From assembly GCA_937864925.1 (NCBI GenBank), contig CALMFH010000065.1:27404-91403 (forward strand): a DNA stretch of 64,000 nucleotides. The letters run 5' to 3'. The stretch's first letter is position 1. Each line of letters starts with the position of its first letter. Both the position numbers and the translations under genes were made by a program. The DNA is from an uncultured Alphaproteobacteria bacterium. Lineage in GTDB: Bacteria > Pseudomonadota > Alphaproteobacteria > Rhizobiales > Ancalomicrobiaceae. Shown here in pieces: positions 8,254 through 16,887 of this stretch. The notes under the pieces are model-generated. The model worked only from the letters and a program-made list of their open reading frames with translations. It had not been told where the DNA came from and searched no databases.

Positions 8254-9792
8254 ATGCCGCAGTCAGCCGATCGCGTGCTCGACCACGCTCCGCTCTTCCG
8301 CGAGCCCGAGTACCAGGAGATGTTCGCCCGCAAGCGCGCCGAGTTCGAATGCCCGGTGCCGGACGACAAGGTCGCCGAACAGGGCGAGTTCACCAAGACC
8401 TGGGACTATCGCGAGAAGAACTTCGCCCGTGAATCCCTGGTGGTGAACCCGGCCAAGGCCTGCCAGCCGCTCGGTGCGGTCTTCGCCGCCGCCGGCTTCT
8501 CCCGGTGCATGAGCTTCGTCCACGGCTCGCAGGGCTGCGTCGCCTACTATCGCTCGCACCTCTCCCGTCACTTCAAGGAGCCGTGCTCGGCGGTGTCCTC
8601 GTCGATGACCGAGGACGCGGCGGTGTTCGGCGGCCTGCAGAACATGATCGACGGCCTCGCCAACTGCTCGGCGCTCTATCAACCCGACATGATCGCGGTG
8701 TCGACCACCTGCATGGCCGAAGTCATCGGCGACGACCTCCAGGGCTTCATCTCGAACGCCAAGAAGAAGGGCTCGGTGGCCGAGGACTTCCCCGTCCCCT
8801 ATGCCCACACCCCGGCCTTCGTCGGCTCCCACGTCGACGGCTACGACAACATGATCAAGGGCATCCTGGAGAACTTCTGGAAGGGCGCCGAGCGCACCCC
8901 CGGCACCGCGATCAACATCATCCCCGGCTTCGACGGCTACTGCGTCGGCAACAACCGCGAGCTGAAGCGCCTGCTCGACCTGATGGGCGTCGACTACACC
9001 TTCATCTCCGACGCTTCCGACCAGTTCGACACCCCCTCGGACGGTGAGTTCCGCATGTACGACGGCGGCACCACCATCGACGAGGTCAAGGCGGCGCTGA
9101 ACGCCAAGGGCACGATCTCGCTGCAGTACTGGAACACCCGCAAGACGATGGACTATATCGCCGGCGAAGGCCAGGAGACCGCGACCTTCCACTACCCACT
9201 CGGCATCCGCGCCACCGACGCCCTGCTGATGAAGGTCTCCGAACTCTCCGGCAAGCCGATCCCCGAAGCGATCCGCCTGGAGCGCGGCCGCCTCGTCGAT
9301 GCCATGGCCGACAGCCAGTCGCACCTGCACGGCAAGAAATACGCGATCTACGGCGATCCCGATTTCGTCCAGGCGATGGCCCGCTTCGTCATGGAGACCG
9401 GCGGCGAGCCGACCCACTGTCTGGCGACCAACGGCACCAAGGCCTGGGAAGCCGAGATGAAGGAGATGCTCGCGGCCGATCCCTTCGGCGCCTCGGCTCA
9501 GGTGTGGGCCGGCAAGGACCTCTGGCACCTGCGCTCGCTGCTCTTCACCGAACCGGTCGACTTCATGATCGGCAACTCCTACGGCAAGTACCTGGAGCGC
9601 GACACCGGCACGCCGCTGATCCGCCTGACCTTCCCGATCTTCGATCGTCACCACCACCACCGCTTCCCGCTGATGGGCTACCAGGGCGGCCTCAGGGTGC
9701 TGACGACGATCCTCGACAAGGTCTTCGACAAGCTCGACGCCGAGACCATCGTTGCCGGCGTCACCGACTACTCCTACGACCTCACCCGCTGA
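8254..9792 (+). CDS. nifK: Nitrogenase MoFe protein beta chain
   Basis: The 512-residue product is NifK. It shows the N-terminal segment followed by [23 protein letters not shown], and [12 protein letters not shown], which carry the three P-cluster cysteines. It also has the typical N-I-I-P-G-F-D and [11 protein letters not shown] motifs. It pairs with NifD as the alpha2-beta2 enzyme. The ribosome site is GAGAGGTGA. A strong hairpin follows the stop. Confidence 0.99.
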   Translation: MPQSADRVLDHAPLFREPEYQEMFARKRAEFECPVPDDKVAEQGEFTKTWDYREKNFARESLVVNPAKACQPLGAVFAAAGFSRCMSFVHGSQGCVAYYRSHLSRHFKEPCSAVSSSMTEDAAVFGGLQNMIDGLANCSALYQPDMIAVSTTCMAEVIGDDLQGFISNAKKKGSVAEDFPVPYAHTPAFVGSHVDGYDNMIKGILENFWKGAERTPGTAINIIPGFDGYCVGNNRELKRLLDLMGVDYTFISDASDQFDTPSDGEFRMYDGGTTIDEVKAALNAKGTISLQYWNTRKTMDYIAGEGQETATFHYPLGIRATDALLMKVSELSGKPIPEAIRLERGRLVDAMADSQSHLHGKKYAIYGDPDFVQAMARFVMETGGEPTHCLATNGTKAWEAEMKEMLAADPFGASAQVWAGKDLWHLRSLLFTEPVDFMIGNSYGKYLERDTGTPLIRLTFPIFDRHHHHRFPLMGYQGGLRVLTTILDKVFDKLDAETIVAGVTDYSYDLTR

Positions 9793-9824
9793 GGAGTGTC
9801 GGGAACCCGACGGTTCGCCACGAG

Positions 9825-9849
9825 ACGGCCGCCCTTCGCGGGCGGCCGT
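9825..9849 (+). terminator. Terminator-like hairpin after nifHDK
   Basis: A 10-bp GC-rich stem (ACGGCCGCCC / GGGCGGCCGT) with a 5-nt loop follows nifK by about 30 nt. An outer GAGAC/GTCTC pairing extends it. There is no long U-tract, so termination may be partial, and some read-through into the DUF2336 gene is possible. Confidence 0.6.
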
Positions 9850-9970
9850 TCCGCGTCTCGGCGGTCGCATTCGCGCCGGTGTCGCGGGGGCGCGTCGGTC
9901 GCTCGTGATTCGAAATTCCATCTTCCCGCCGATTAAACCGGCGTTCACCTCCTCCCCTTATCGTGAGGGG

Positions 9971-10660
9971 ATGGACATCACCTGGCGCCACGGCGAAGAC
10001 CCGCTTTCGAAGATCCGCCTCGAGATCGCTCGATCTCGCGCCGGGGATTGCGGTCATCTCTTGAAGCCGCTCGCCGAACTCCACCTCGCCACCCGCGGCC
10101 GACCCGGCCACTACGACGGCGCACTCTATGCCGACACGGTGGCCGAACTCCTCGGGCCGGCGACGCTGTTCGAGCGCATGGCCTTCGCCGACACGGTCGC
10201 CGACGTCGGTGGACTGCCGTCGGCGGTTCTCGCCGCTCTGCTCGCCGACGTCTACCTGGTGTCGCGGCCGATCATCGAACGGGCGCGGCTCTCCGACCAC
10301 GAACTGATCACGGTGATGTTGAGGGATACGAGCGAATCGACCCTTCTCGTCATCGCCGGCCGTGCCGGGACCGGCATTCCGGTTACCGACCGTGTCGTCG
10401 AACACGGCTCCCTCAAGGTCTACCTGACCCTCGCCGCCAACGACGAAGCCAAACTGTCGTCGGCCACCTTCGCCCGCTTCTCCAATCTGACGGCGGCGCA
10501 GAACGACATGGATCTGGCGCTGGCCAAGCGCTCCGATCTGCCGGTCGAAATCGCCAAGGCGCTCTACCAGCGCATCTCCGAACGCAGCCTACGTCGCGTC
10601 GAGGAGATGATGATCCGCGACCGCAACCGCGCCCGCCGCTGTCTCGCCCTCGGCCGCTGA
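9971..10660 (+). CDS. DUF2336-like protein between nifK and nifE
   Basis: The 229-residue product resembles the alphaproteobacterial DUF2336 family in its helical layout and in the segment L-P-V-E-I-A-K-A-L-Y-Q-R-I-S-E-R. It is shorter than many members. No catalytic motif, signal peptide or membrane segment is seen. The ATG at 9971 was chosen because the upstream frame overlaps nifK and is of poor quality; a TGAGGGG site sits just before it. It lies between the nifHDK hairpin and the nifE promoter, on the same strand, with no obvious promoter of its own, so it may depend on read-through from nifHDK. The family has no known function, and a nif role is only suggested by position. Confidence 0.65.
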   Translation: MDITWRHGEDPLSKIRLEIARSRAGDCGHLLKPLAELHLATRGRPGHYDGALYADTVAELLGPATLFERMAFADTVADVGGLPSAVLAALLADVYLVSRPIIERARLSDHELITVMLRDTSESTLLVIAGRAGTGIPVTDRVVEHGSLKVYLTLAANDEAKLSSATFARFSNLTAAQNDMDLALAKRSDLPVEIAKALYQRISERSLRRVEEMMIRDRNRARRCLALGR

Positions 10661-10690
10661 GCCGCTCCGGCCGCCGGTGACGCGGCTCTC

Positions 10691-10706
10691 TGGCACACCC
10701 TTTGCT
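10691..10706 (+). promoter_or_regulatory. Sigma-54 promoter of nifENX
   Basis: The site is TGGCACACCCTTTGCT, matching the -24/-12 consensus in both halves (TGGCAC and TTGCT) at exact spacing. The predicted start is near 10717, giving a 55-nt leader before nifE. Confidence 0.88.
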
Positions 10707-10731
10707 CCAATCCTTCTCGACGACACCGCAT

Positions 10732-10747
10732 TGTCGGATACCCGACA
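10732..10747. promoter_or_regulatory. NifA site located downstream of the nifE promoter
   Basis: The sequence is TGT-CGGATACCCG-ACA, an exact TGT-N10-ACA with a palindromic core (TGTCGG / CCGACA). It lies at about +15 to +30 relative to the predicted nifE start, inside the leader, rather than at the usual -80 to -150. No upstream match was found in the 130 bp before the promoter. Confidence 0.75.
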
Positions 10748-10771
10748 AAGCCGACGAGAAGGGATCGAGAC

Positions 10772-12304
10772 ATGCTCTCACCCAAGGTCCAGGCGCTCTT
10801 CGACGAACCCGGTTGCGACAAGAACCGGGAGAAGGACGAGAAGACGCGCAAGAAGGGCTGTTCCAAGCCCTTGACCCCCGGCGCGGCCGCCGGCGGCTGT
10901 GCCTTCGACGGCGCCAAGATCGTGCTGCAGCCGATCACCGACGTCGCCCATCTCGTCCATGCCCCGCTCGCCTGCGAGGGCAACTCTTGGGACAACCGTG
11001 GCGCCGCCTCCTCGGGCCCGATGCTGTGGCGCACCTCCTTCACCACCGATCTGACCGAACTCGACGTGGTGATGGGCCAGGGCGAGCGGAAGCTCTACAA
11101 GGCGATCCGCCAGATCGTCGAGGAACACGCCCCGCCGGCGATCTTCGTCTACGCCACCTGCGTCACCGCCCTGATCGGCGACGATCTCGACGCGGTGTGC
11201 AAGCATGCGACCGAGAAGTTCGGCACGCCGGTGATTCCGGTCCACTCCGCCGGCTTCGTCGGCTCGAAGAACCTCGGCAACAAACTCGCCGGCGAAGCGC
11301 TCATCGACCACGTCATCGGCACCCACGAGCCCGACGACGTCGGCCTAACCGACATCGTCATCCTCGGAGAGTTCAATCTCGCCGGTGAATTCTGGATGGT
11401 GAAGCCGCTGCTCGATGAGCTCGGCATCCGCGTCCGCGCCTGCATCCCGGGCGATGCGCGCTATCTCGACGTGGCCTCCGCCCATACGGCGCGCGCCACG
11501 ATGATGGTATGCTCGACCGCCCTCATCGCCCTCGCCCGAAAGATGGAGGAGCGCTGGGGCATCCCCTATTTCGAGGGCTCGTTCTACGGCATCGCCGACA
11601 CCTCCGAGGCGCTGCGTCGGATCGCCGAGCTCCTCGTCGCACGCGGAGCCGATGCCGAGCTGATCGATCGCACCGAGGCGCTGATCGCGCGGGAGGAGGC
11701 GATCGTCTGGGCGAAGCTCGAGGCCTTCCGCACGCGGCTCGCGGGCAAGCGGGTGCTGCTCAACACCGGCGGCGTCAAGTCGTGGTCGGTCGCCTCGGCT
11801 CTGATGGAGATCGGCATCGAGATCGTCGGTACCTCGGTGAAGAAGTCGACCGAGGAGGACAAGGAGCGCATCAAGGCGCTGCTCGAGGACGAACACAAGA
11901 TGTTCGAGGGGATGGCGCCGCGCGATCTCTACGCGCTGCTCGAGCGCCACGACGCCGACATCATGCTGTCCGGTGGCCGCACCCAGTTCATCGCGCTGAA
12001 AGCGCGCATGCCCTGGCTCGACATCAACCAGGAGCGCCACCACCCCTATGCCGGCTACGACGGCATGGTGGAACTGGTCACCCAGATCGACATCGCGATC
12101 CGCAACCCGATCTGGGCCGAGGTGAACGCGCCGTCGCCCTTCGCCGACGACGGCACCGTGATCGGCGAGACGGTGATCGGGCGCGGCAGATCGGTCGGCG
12201 CGCCCGCCCGCCGTCCTGCCGAGCCCGCCGCCGAGGAGGCCGCCCCCGCCTACATCCACAAGAAGTTCGCCGCCTCAGGGTCCGGCGACGCCGACGATTG
12301 CTGA
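10772..12304 (+). CDS. nifE: FeMo-cofactor scaffold protein NifE
   Basis: The 510-residue protein is homologous to NifD and forms the NifEN scaffold on which the L-cluster becomes FeMo-co. The N-terminal region has G-C, C-S and G-G-C-A-F-D-G cysteines. The segment L-A-C-E-G-N-S-W-D and Y-A-T-C-V-T-A-L-I-G-D-D carry the bridging-cluster ligands, and M-P-W-L-D-I-N-Q-E-R-H-H is in the C-terminal third. The Pro/Ala-rich tail after residue 470 is longer than in many NifE proteins. A GAAGGGA site precedes the ATG. nifN starts 10 nt after its stop. Confidence 0.98.
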   Translation: MLSPKVQALFDEPGCDKNREKDEKTRKKGCSKPLTPGAAAGGCAFDGAKIVLQPITDVAHLVHAPLACEGNSWDNRGAASSGPMLWRTSFTTDLTELDVVMGQGERKLYKAIRQIVEEHAPPAIFVYATCVTALIGDDLDAVCKHATEKFGTPVIPVHSAGFVGSKNLGNKLAGEALIDHVIGTHEPDDVGLTDIVILGEFNLAGEFWMVKPLLDELGIRVRACIPGDARYLDVASAHTARATMMVCSTALIALARKMEERWGIPYFEGSFYGIADTSEALRRIAELLVARGADAELIDRTEALIAREEAIVWAKLEAFRTRLAGKRVLLNTGGVKSWSVASALMEIGIEIVGTSVKKSTEEDKERIKALLEDEHKMFEGMAPRDLYALLERHDADIMLSGGRTQFIALKARMPWLDINQERHHPYAGYDGMVELVTQIDIAIRNPIWAEVNAPSPFADDGTVIGETVIGRGRSVGAPARRPAEPAAEEAAPAYIHKKFAASGSGDADDC

Positions 12305-12314
12305 GGAGGATCCC

Positions 12315-13700
12315 ATGGCCCACGTCCTCCACTCCGAACAAGCCGCCTCCACCAATCCGCTGAAGTCGAGCCAGCCGCTCGGCGCCGCCTTCGCCTTTCT
12401 CGGCGTCGACGGCTGCGTGCCGCTGTTCCACGGCAGCCAGGGCTGCACCTCCTTTGCCCTCGTCCTCTTCGTCCGCCACTTCAAGGAGACGATCCCGCTG
12501 CAGACCACGGCGATGGACGAGGTCGCCACCATCATGGGCGGCGCCGACCACCTCGAGGAGGCGATCCTCAACCTGAAGACCCGCACCAGGCCGAAGCTGA
12601 TCGGGGTGTGCACCACGGCCCTGGTCGAGACCCGCGGCGAGGACTTCGCCGGCGATCTGGCGATCATCAGGGCGCGGCGTGCCGAGGCGCTCGCCGGCAC
12701 CGAGGTGGTGCTCGCCGCCACGCCGGACTTCGACGGCTCGATCGAGGAAGGTTGGTCGAAGGCGGTGGTCGCGATGATCGACGGCATCACCGCCCGCGTC
12801 TCCCCTCGCCGTGACCCCCGCCGCATCGCCGTGCTCCCCGGCTTCGACATGACCGTCGCCGACGTCGAGGAGATCCGCGAGACGATCGAGGCTTTCGGGC
12901 TCGAGCCGACCATCCTGCCCGACGTCTCCGGGGCGCTGGACGGCACCGTGCCGGGCAAGTGGATCCCGACCACCTACGGCGGCACCTCGGTCGACGACAT
13001 CCGTACCCTCGGCGAATGCGTCCATTGCCTCGCCATCGGCGAGAACCAGCGGGCGGCGGCGGAAAAACTGGCGGAAGTCGCCGACGTTCCCTACACGCTC
13101 TTCGCCTCGCTGACCGGCCTCAAGCCCTTCGACCGCTTCGTCACCGCGCTCTCCGAGCTCTCCGGCCGGCCGGTGCCGGCGAAACTGCGACGCCGACGCT
13201 CGCAACTCGCCGACGCCCTCCTCGACGGGCATTTCCACTTCGGTGGAAAGAAGATCGCCATCGCCGCAGAGCCCGATCTCCTCCATCGCCTCGCCACCTT
13301 CTTCGTCGGCATGGGCGCCGAGGTCACCGCCGCGGTGACCACCACCGGATCGTCGTCGATCCTGCGGCAGGTGCCCGCCGACGAGGTCGAGGTCGGCGAT
13401 CTCGGCCTCTTCGAGAAACGCGCTCGCGGCGCCGATCTGCTCGTCACCCACAGCCACGGCCGTCAGGCGTCCGAGCGGCTCGGCATCCCGCTCTTCCGTG
13501 TCGGATTCCCGATCTTCGACCGGCTCGGCCCCCAGCACCGCTGCCACGTCGGCTATCGCGGCACCCGAGATCTGATCTTCGACGTCGCCAACCTCTTCCA
13601 GTCCGAGATCCACGAGCCCACCCCGGAGGGTCTGAACCCCCTCGCCAGACGAGAGAGAGCCCATGACAGCCGTCCGTCGCCTGAGCCTCGTCGCCACTGA
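12315..13700 (+). CDS. nifN: FeMo-cofactor scaffold protein NifN
   Basis: The 461-residue protein is homologous to NifK and partners NifE. Typical motifs are N-P-L-K-S-S-Q-P-L-G-A at the start, F-H-G-S-Q-G-C-T-S-F, a G-V-C-T-T-A-L-V-E-T-R-G-E-D segment and V-L-P-G-F-D-M-T. The ribosome site is AGGAGG. The last 38 bp overlap the start of nifX in another frame, a longer overlap than the simple ATGA type seen elsewhere in the cluster. Confidence 0.98.
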   Translation: MAHVLHSEQAASTNPLKSSQPLGAAFAFLGVDGCVPLFHGSQGCTSFALVLFVRHFKETIPLQTTAMDEVATIMGGADHLEEAILNLKTRTRPKLIGVCTTALVETRGEDFAGDLAIIRARRAEALAGTEVVLAATPDFDGSIEEGWSKAVVAMIDGITARVSPRRDPRRIAVLPGFDMTVADVEEIRETIEAFGLEPTILPDVSGALDGTVPGKWIPTTYGGTSVDDIRTLGECVHCLAIGENQRAAAEKLAEVADVPYTLFASLTGLKPFDRFVTALSELSGRPVPAKLRRRRSQLADALLDGHFHFGGKKIAIAAEPDLLHRLATFFVGMGAEVTAAVTTTGSSSILRQVPADEVEVGDLGLFEKRARGADLLVTHSHGRQASERLGIPLFRVGFPIFDRLGPQHRCHVGYRGTRDLIFDVANLFQSEIHEPTPEGLNPLARRERAHDSRPSPEPRRH

Positions 13701-14160
13701 CGGGGAGACGCCCACCGCGCCGGACCGTCCGGCCGGTGCGGTGCGTGTCGCCATCGCCACCTCCGACATGAAGGGGCTGAATGCCCACTTCGGCTCGGCC
13801 CGGCGTTTCGCCGTCTACGACGTCACCAAGGAGGGGTGGAGCTTCGTCGAAGCGCTGGCCTTCGACGACGTCACCGAGGAGTCGGGCAACCACAAGACCG
13901 ACGGCGACGACCGCATCACGCCGAAGATCGCCGCGCTCACCGGCTGTCACCTTCTGTTCTGCCTGGCGATCGGCGGCCCCTCCGCCGCCAAGGTGGTCTC
14001 CGCCCGGATCCATCCGATCAAGGTACAGGCGCCGACCCCGATCGACGAGGTGCTGGAGCGGACCCGCACCATGCTCGACGGCACTCCGCCACCGTGGCTG
14101 CGCAAGGTGCTGGCGGAAGCCGGCGTCGCCCCGCCTAAGCCCGCCTTCGCCGACGACTGA
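13663..14160 (+). CDS. nifX: NifX, cofactor carrier of the NifX/NafY family
   Basis: The 165-residue product holds the dinitrogenase iron-molybdenum cofactor-binding domain. It shows V-R-V-A-I-A-T-S-D, a L-N-A-H-F-G-S-A-R-R-F motif with the conserved His, and a C-H-L-L-F-C-L-A-I-G-G-P-S-A-A-K segment. NifX binds NifB-co and the VK-cluster and passes precursors to and from NifEN. A GAGAGAG ribosome site lies inside the end of nifN. The next gene encodes the usual NifX-associated protein. Confidence 0.96.
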   Translation: MTAVRRLSLVATDGETPTAPDRPAGAVRVAIATSDMKGLNAHFGSARRFAVYDVTKEGWSFVEALAFDDVTEESGNHKTDGDDRITPKIAALTGCHLLFCLAIGGPSAAKVVSARIHPIKVQAPTPIDEVLERTRTMLDGTPPPWLRKVLAEAGVAPPKPAFADD

Positions 14161-14169
14161 GGACCGACC

Positions 14170-14640
14170 ATGACCGTCACCGCCGACATCTCCGCCGACG
14201 AGGCCGCTCTCGCGACCCCGTTCCTCGGGACTCTGGTGCGGCTCGTCCGCGCCGAGGACGCCTACGGCACCTGGGAGAAGCGCTCCGACGCCGATCTCCT
14301 GAAGGATTTCATCCTCACCAAGGAGCAGCGTCGCACCATCCCGATCATCGGCGATCCCGATCCCGACGTGCTGTGGCGGGTCGAGAAGTTCTATGCCGCC
14401 ATCGGCCTCGCCATCGAGGCGGAAGCCGGCCACATCGCCTCACCGATGATGAAGATGAGTCACGAAGGCTTCGGCCGGGTGATCCTCACCGTCGGTCGGC
14501 TGGTGGTGCTGTCGAAGTCGCTGCGCGACGTCCACCGTTGGGGCCACGACGATCTATCGAAACTCGCCGAGGCCGGCACCGGAGCGGTCGGCGAAGCCTG
14601 CGAGATGATCGCCAGATTCCCGGAGGTCGCCGACTGGTGA
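14170..14640 (+). CDS. NifX-associated nitrogen fixation protein (DUF269)
   Basis: This 156-residue protein matches the DUF269 family that follows nifX in nearly all alphaproteobacterial clusters. Recognisable segments are [19 protein letters not shown] and K-M-S-H-E-G-F-G-R. No metal-binding cysteine pattern is present. The function is not defined biochemically; conserved linkage suggests a part in cofactor assembly. It follows nifX by 9 nt. Confidence 0.93.
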   Translation: MTVTADISADEAALATPFLGTLVRLVRAEDAYGTWEKRSDADLLKDFILTKEQRRTIPIIGDPDPDVLWRVEKFYAAIGLAIEAEAGHIASPMMKMSHEGFGRVILTVGRLVVLSKSLRDVHRWGHDDLSKLAEAGTGAVGEACEMIARFPEVADW

Positions 14641-14809
14641 TCGCCGCCGGCGCGGTCCGGCCGCCCCGTGCCACGCCCTCATCCCCGGCGGGTTCGAGGT
14701 TCCGGCCTCTCGTGGCGGGACCGGACGGCGGATCGAGTGGGCCGATCCGCCGCGCCCGCCGGGGATGTCCACCACATCGCGTCGCGCCCGAGGACGAAGG
14801 AGTGAAGTC

Positions 14810-15013
14810 ATGACCGACGTCGCCACTCTGAAGGCCGAGATCAAGAAGCTCTCGGCCAAGGCGGTGAACGCCAAGATGAACCTGCACGACCTCTCGGAGG
14901 AACTGCCGGTCGGATGGAAGACCATACCCGAGGTCGCGCAGGCGACCTACGACGCCTATGCCGAACTCGAAGCGGCGCGGGCGCACCTGAAGAACCTGGA
15001 GGCCGCCGAATGA
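14810..15013 (+). CDS. CCE_0567/DUF683-type small metalloprotein
   Basis: The 67-residue product is a helical hairpin with Lys-rich and Glu-rich faces (A-E-I-K-K-L-S-A-K-A-x-x-A-K-M-N-L-H-D-L-S-E-E-L-P separated by single variable positions). It ends in an alanine/glutamate helix. It fits the DUF683 / CCE_0567 family, a small Rop-like nif-linked protein reported to bind metal. The ATG at 14810 has a GAAGGAG site and begins the conserved part; an upstream in-frame ATG lacks support. Its stop overlaps the fdxB start (ATGA). Confidence 0.88.
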   Translation: MTDVATLKAEIKKLSAKAVNAKMNLHDLSEELPVGWKTIPEVAQATYDAYAELEAARAHLKNLEAAE

Positions 15014-15327
15014 CCGATTTCATCACCCGCGACGGGTCCGTCTGGATGCCGGAATACCTCGTCTCGATCGACGGCGCGACCTGCATCGGCTGCGGCCGCT
15101 GTTTCAAGGTCTGCTCGCGCGAGGTCATGCACCTCTACGGCGTCGACGACGAGGGCGAGATCCTCGGCAAGTGCGAGGAGGGCGAGGACGAGGACTTCGA
15201 CGGCGAACTGAACCGCATGATCATGGTGGTCGACGCCGCCGGTGGCTGCATCGGTTGTGGTGCCTGTGCCCGCGTCTGCCCCAAGGGCTGCCAGAGTCAC
15301 GTTGCGGCGGACAGGATCGCCGCCTGA
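15010..15327 (+). CDS. fdxB: Nif-specific ferredoxin III (FdxB), 2[4Fe-4S]
   Basis: The 105-residue ferredoxin has two clusters: C-I-G-C-G-R-C-F-K-V-C near residue 25 and C-I-G-C-G-A-C-A-R-V-C-P near residue 85. An acidic stretch of about 45 residues lies between them, the mark of nif ferredoxin III. It starts by ATGA overlap with the preceding gene, indicating coupling. A role as low-potential donor in cofactor biosynthesis or to nitrogenase is known for the family only in outline. Confidence 0.94.
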   Translation: MTDFITRDGSVWMPEYLVSIDGATCIGCGRCFKVCSREVMHLYGVDDEGEILGKCEEGEDEDFDGELNRMIMVVDAAGGCIGCGACARVCPKGCQSHVAADRIAA

Positions 15328-15415
15328 TCGCCGGCCGGGAGTCCGGTCCCGGATCGCCAGCCGCGATCGGCTTCGGCCCGCGGCCCGCGGTCTCACGGTA
15401 GCAGGGAGACGCCCC

Positions 15416-16072
15416 TTGTTCGATCGTCATCATTCGCTCTTCGCCATCGGCCGCCGGCCGAGCCGCGACGACACCGCGGCCTTCGATACCCACGTGCTGG
15501 CCTGCATCCTGGCCGCCGCCGCGAGCGAGGTCGATGCCGGGACCGGCGGTCTCCTGGCGGCGACCGGCCTCGACGCCCGGACGCTCGACCTGGTGCTCGA
15601 TCGCTGGTTCCCTTTCGCCGACATCGAGACCTTCGACGTCGGTGAACCGGCGCCGCTCGAGGCGGAGGAGGAGATGCTGCTCGATCTGCTCCTCGCCCAT
15701 GCCGCGGTGCGTCCCGACCGGCGGGTCGGCGAGCCGGACCTCTCCGCCATCCTCGCCCGCATGATCGCCCGGCGCGCCATGCGACCGGATCACCTGTGGC
15801 AGGACCTCGGCCTCTTCGATCGCTCGGAGCTCAACCGGCTGCTGGCGCGTCATTTCCCGACGCTCCACGCCGGCAACACCGCCGACATGAAGTGGAAGAA
15901 GTATTTCTACCGCAAACTCTGCGAGGCCGAGGGCTTCTCGCTCTGCACCGCGCCGAGTTGCGCCGCCTGTACCGATTTCGCCGCCTGCTTCGGCGCCGAG
16001 GATGGCGAGAGCCGCATGGCGAAGGCGCGCCGCGAGGTCGATCGGGCCGAGGTCCGCATCGCGGCGGAGTGA
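15416..16072 (+). CDS. nifQ: NifQ, molybdenum donor for FeMo-co
   Basis: The 218-residue product ends in the NifQ signature C-x4-C-x2-C-x5-C (Cys177, 182, 185, 191), preceded by M-K-W-K-K-Y-F-Y-R-K-L-C. NifQ carries a Mo-Fe-S cluster and delivers Mo to NifEN/NifH. Translation most likely starts at TTG 15416, because GGGAGAC lies 5 nt upstream and the frame before it has no homologous content and no better start. The gene ends the nifENX group; the next 800 bp holds only small unknown ORFs. Confidence 0.92.
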   Translation: MFDRHHSLFAIGRRPSRDDTAAFDTHVLACILAAAASEVDAGTGGLLAATGLDARTLDLVLDRWFPFADIETFDVGEPAPLEAEEEMLLDLLLAHAAVRPDRRVGEPDLSAILARMIARRAMRPDHLWQDLGLFDRSELNRLLARHFPTLHAGNTADMKWKKYFYRKLCEAEGFSLCTAPSCAACTDFAACFGAEDGESRMAKARREVDRAEVRIAAE

Positions 16073-16136
16073 GCGCGCCGACCATCGCGGTTTCCCGATC
16101 CGTGGTAGTGTTCCACGACGATGGTGGAGGGGCGCC

Positions 16137-16265
16137 ATGGCGGGATCCGAGGATGGGGTGGCCGGGACGGCCGTTGGCGATCGTCTGGTTCACACGAAAG
16201 CGATCGGCATCCCCGAACGGGTGATCATGACCGCCCTCGGCGTCGTGCTGCTCGGCGTGCCGTGA
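16137..16265 (+). CDS. Small ORF with a hydrophobic C-terminal half (uncertain)
   Basis: This 42-residue ORF has an ATG preceded by a strong GGAGG site 6 nt upstream. Its end I-M-T-A-L-G-V-V-L-L-G-V-P could begin a membrane helix, and it stops 6 nt before the next ORF starts. It may be the N-terminal part of a protein now split by a frame change, or a small leader peptide. No homologue is recognised. Confidence 0.35.
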   Translation: MAGSEDGVAGTAVGDRLVHTKAIGIPERVIMTALGVVLLGVP

Positions 16266-16271
16266 AAGCTT

Positions 16272-16706
16272 ATGATCGCCCCCGACCATCGGGCGACCTC
16301 GCCGAAGCTCTGGCTGCTCGTCCTCTCCCTCGCGGCGGTGACGGGCGCCATCGCCCTCCTCATCGGCGGCATCACCGGGCCGACCTTCGTCACCGTCATC
16401 GATTTCGAGCGCGGCATCGTCGAACGCTCGATGCGCGGCTCCTTCGGGTTCGGTCGCAGCCGGACCGCGACGCTCGACGACATCGACCGTATCGACATCT
16501 CGCGTCTCCACATCGACTCGACCCATTCCCATCGCTGGGTGGTCGTCCTCAAACTGCGCCCCGGCGCCGGATCGAAGGCGCTGGAACTCGCCTCCTTCGG
16601 CACCCCCGAGCGCGCCGCCGCCTTCGCCGACGAGATCCGCGTCCGCATCGCTCGACGCTCCGCCGCCACGATCGAGACCGCGACCACCCCGCGCGATGGT
16701 GCCTGA
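16272..16706 (+). CDS. Hypothetical membrane-anchored protein, possible PH-like domain
   Basis: The 144-residue product has one or two hydrophobic helices within residues 12-40. A soluble domain follows with alternating beta-like segments (V-T-V-I-D-F-E-R-G, W-V-V-V-L-K-L-R-P) and a final helix. This pattern is reminiscent of bacterial PH-domain proteins but no family is claimed. It sits between nifQ and the iscA/nifUSV operon, and an unrelated gene here is possible. The start lacks a clear SD, so coupling to the short ORF upstream, or a frameshift between them, should be considered. Confidence 0.5.
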   Translation: MIAPDHRATSPKLWLLVLSLAAVTGAIALLIGGITGPTFVTVIDFERGIVERSMRGSFGFGRSRTATLDDIDRIDISRLHIDSTHSHRWVVVLKLRPGAGSKALELASFGTPERAAAFADEIRVRIARRSAATIETATTPRDGA

Positions 16707-16771
16707 GGCGGCGCCCGACACCGCCGCGGCTGCCCTTTCGTCGTTCTTCCGACATGTCGCAAATCGGCCGT

Positions 16772-16787
16772 TGTCGGCTTTCGCACA
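16772..16787. promoter_or_regulatory. NifA site upstream of the iscA-nifUSV operon
   Basis: The sequence is TGT-CGGCTTTCGC-ACA, an exact TGT-N10-ACA centred about 80 bp before the predicted transcription start. A half-site TGTCG at 16755 lies just upstream. Confidence 0.8.
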
Positions 16788-16832
16788 TCCGAGCGAGATC
16801 AGAAAAGCACGTGATGTCAGATGGTTGATCTC

Positions 16833-16848
16833 TGGCACGTGTCTTGCG
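16833..16848 (+). promoter_or_regulatory. Sigma-54 promoter of the iscA-nifUSV operon
   Basis: The site is TGGCACGTGTCTTGCG, a near-perfect -24/-12 element (TGGCACG-N4-TTGC). The predicted start is near 16859, 29 nt before the iscA ATG. Confidence 0.92.
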
Positions 16849-16887
16849 AAACCGCTCTCGAACGAACTCGGGCAGGAGGATTCCGCG

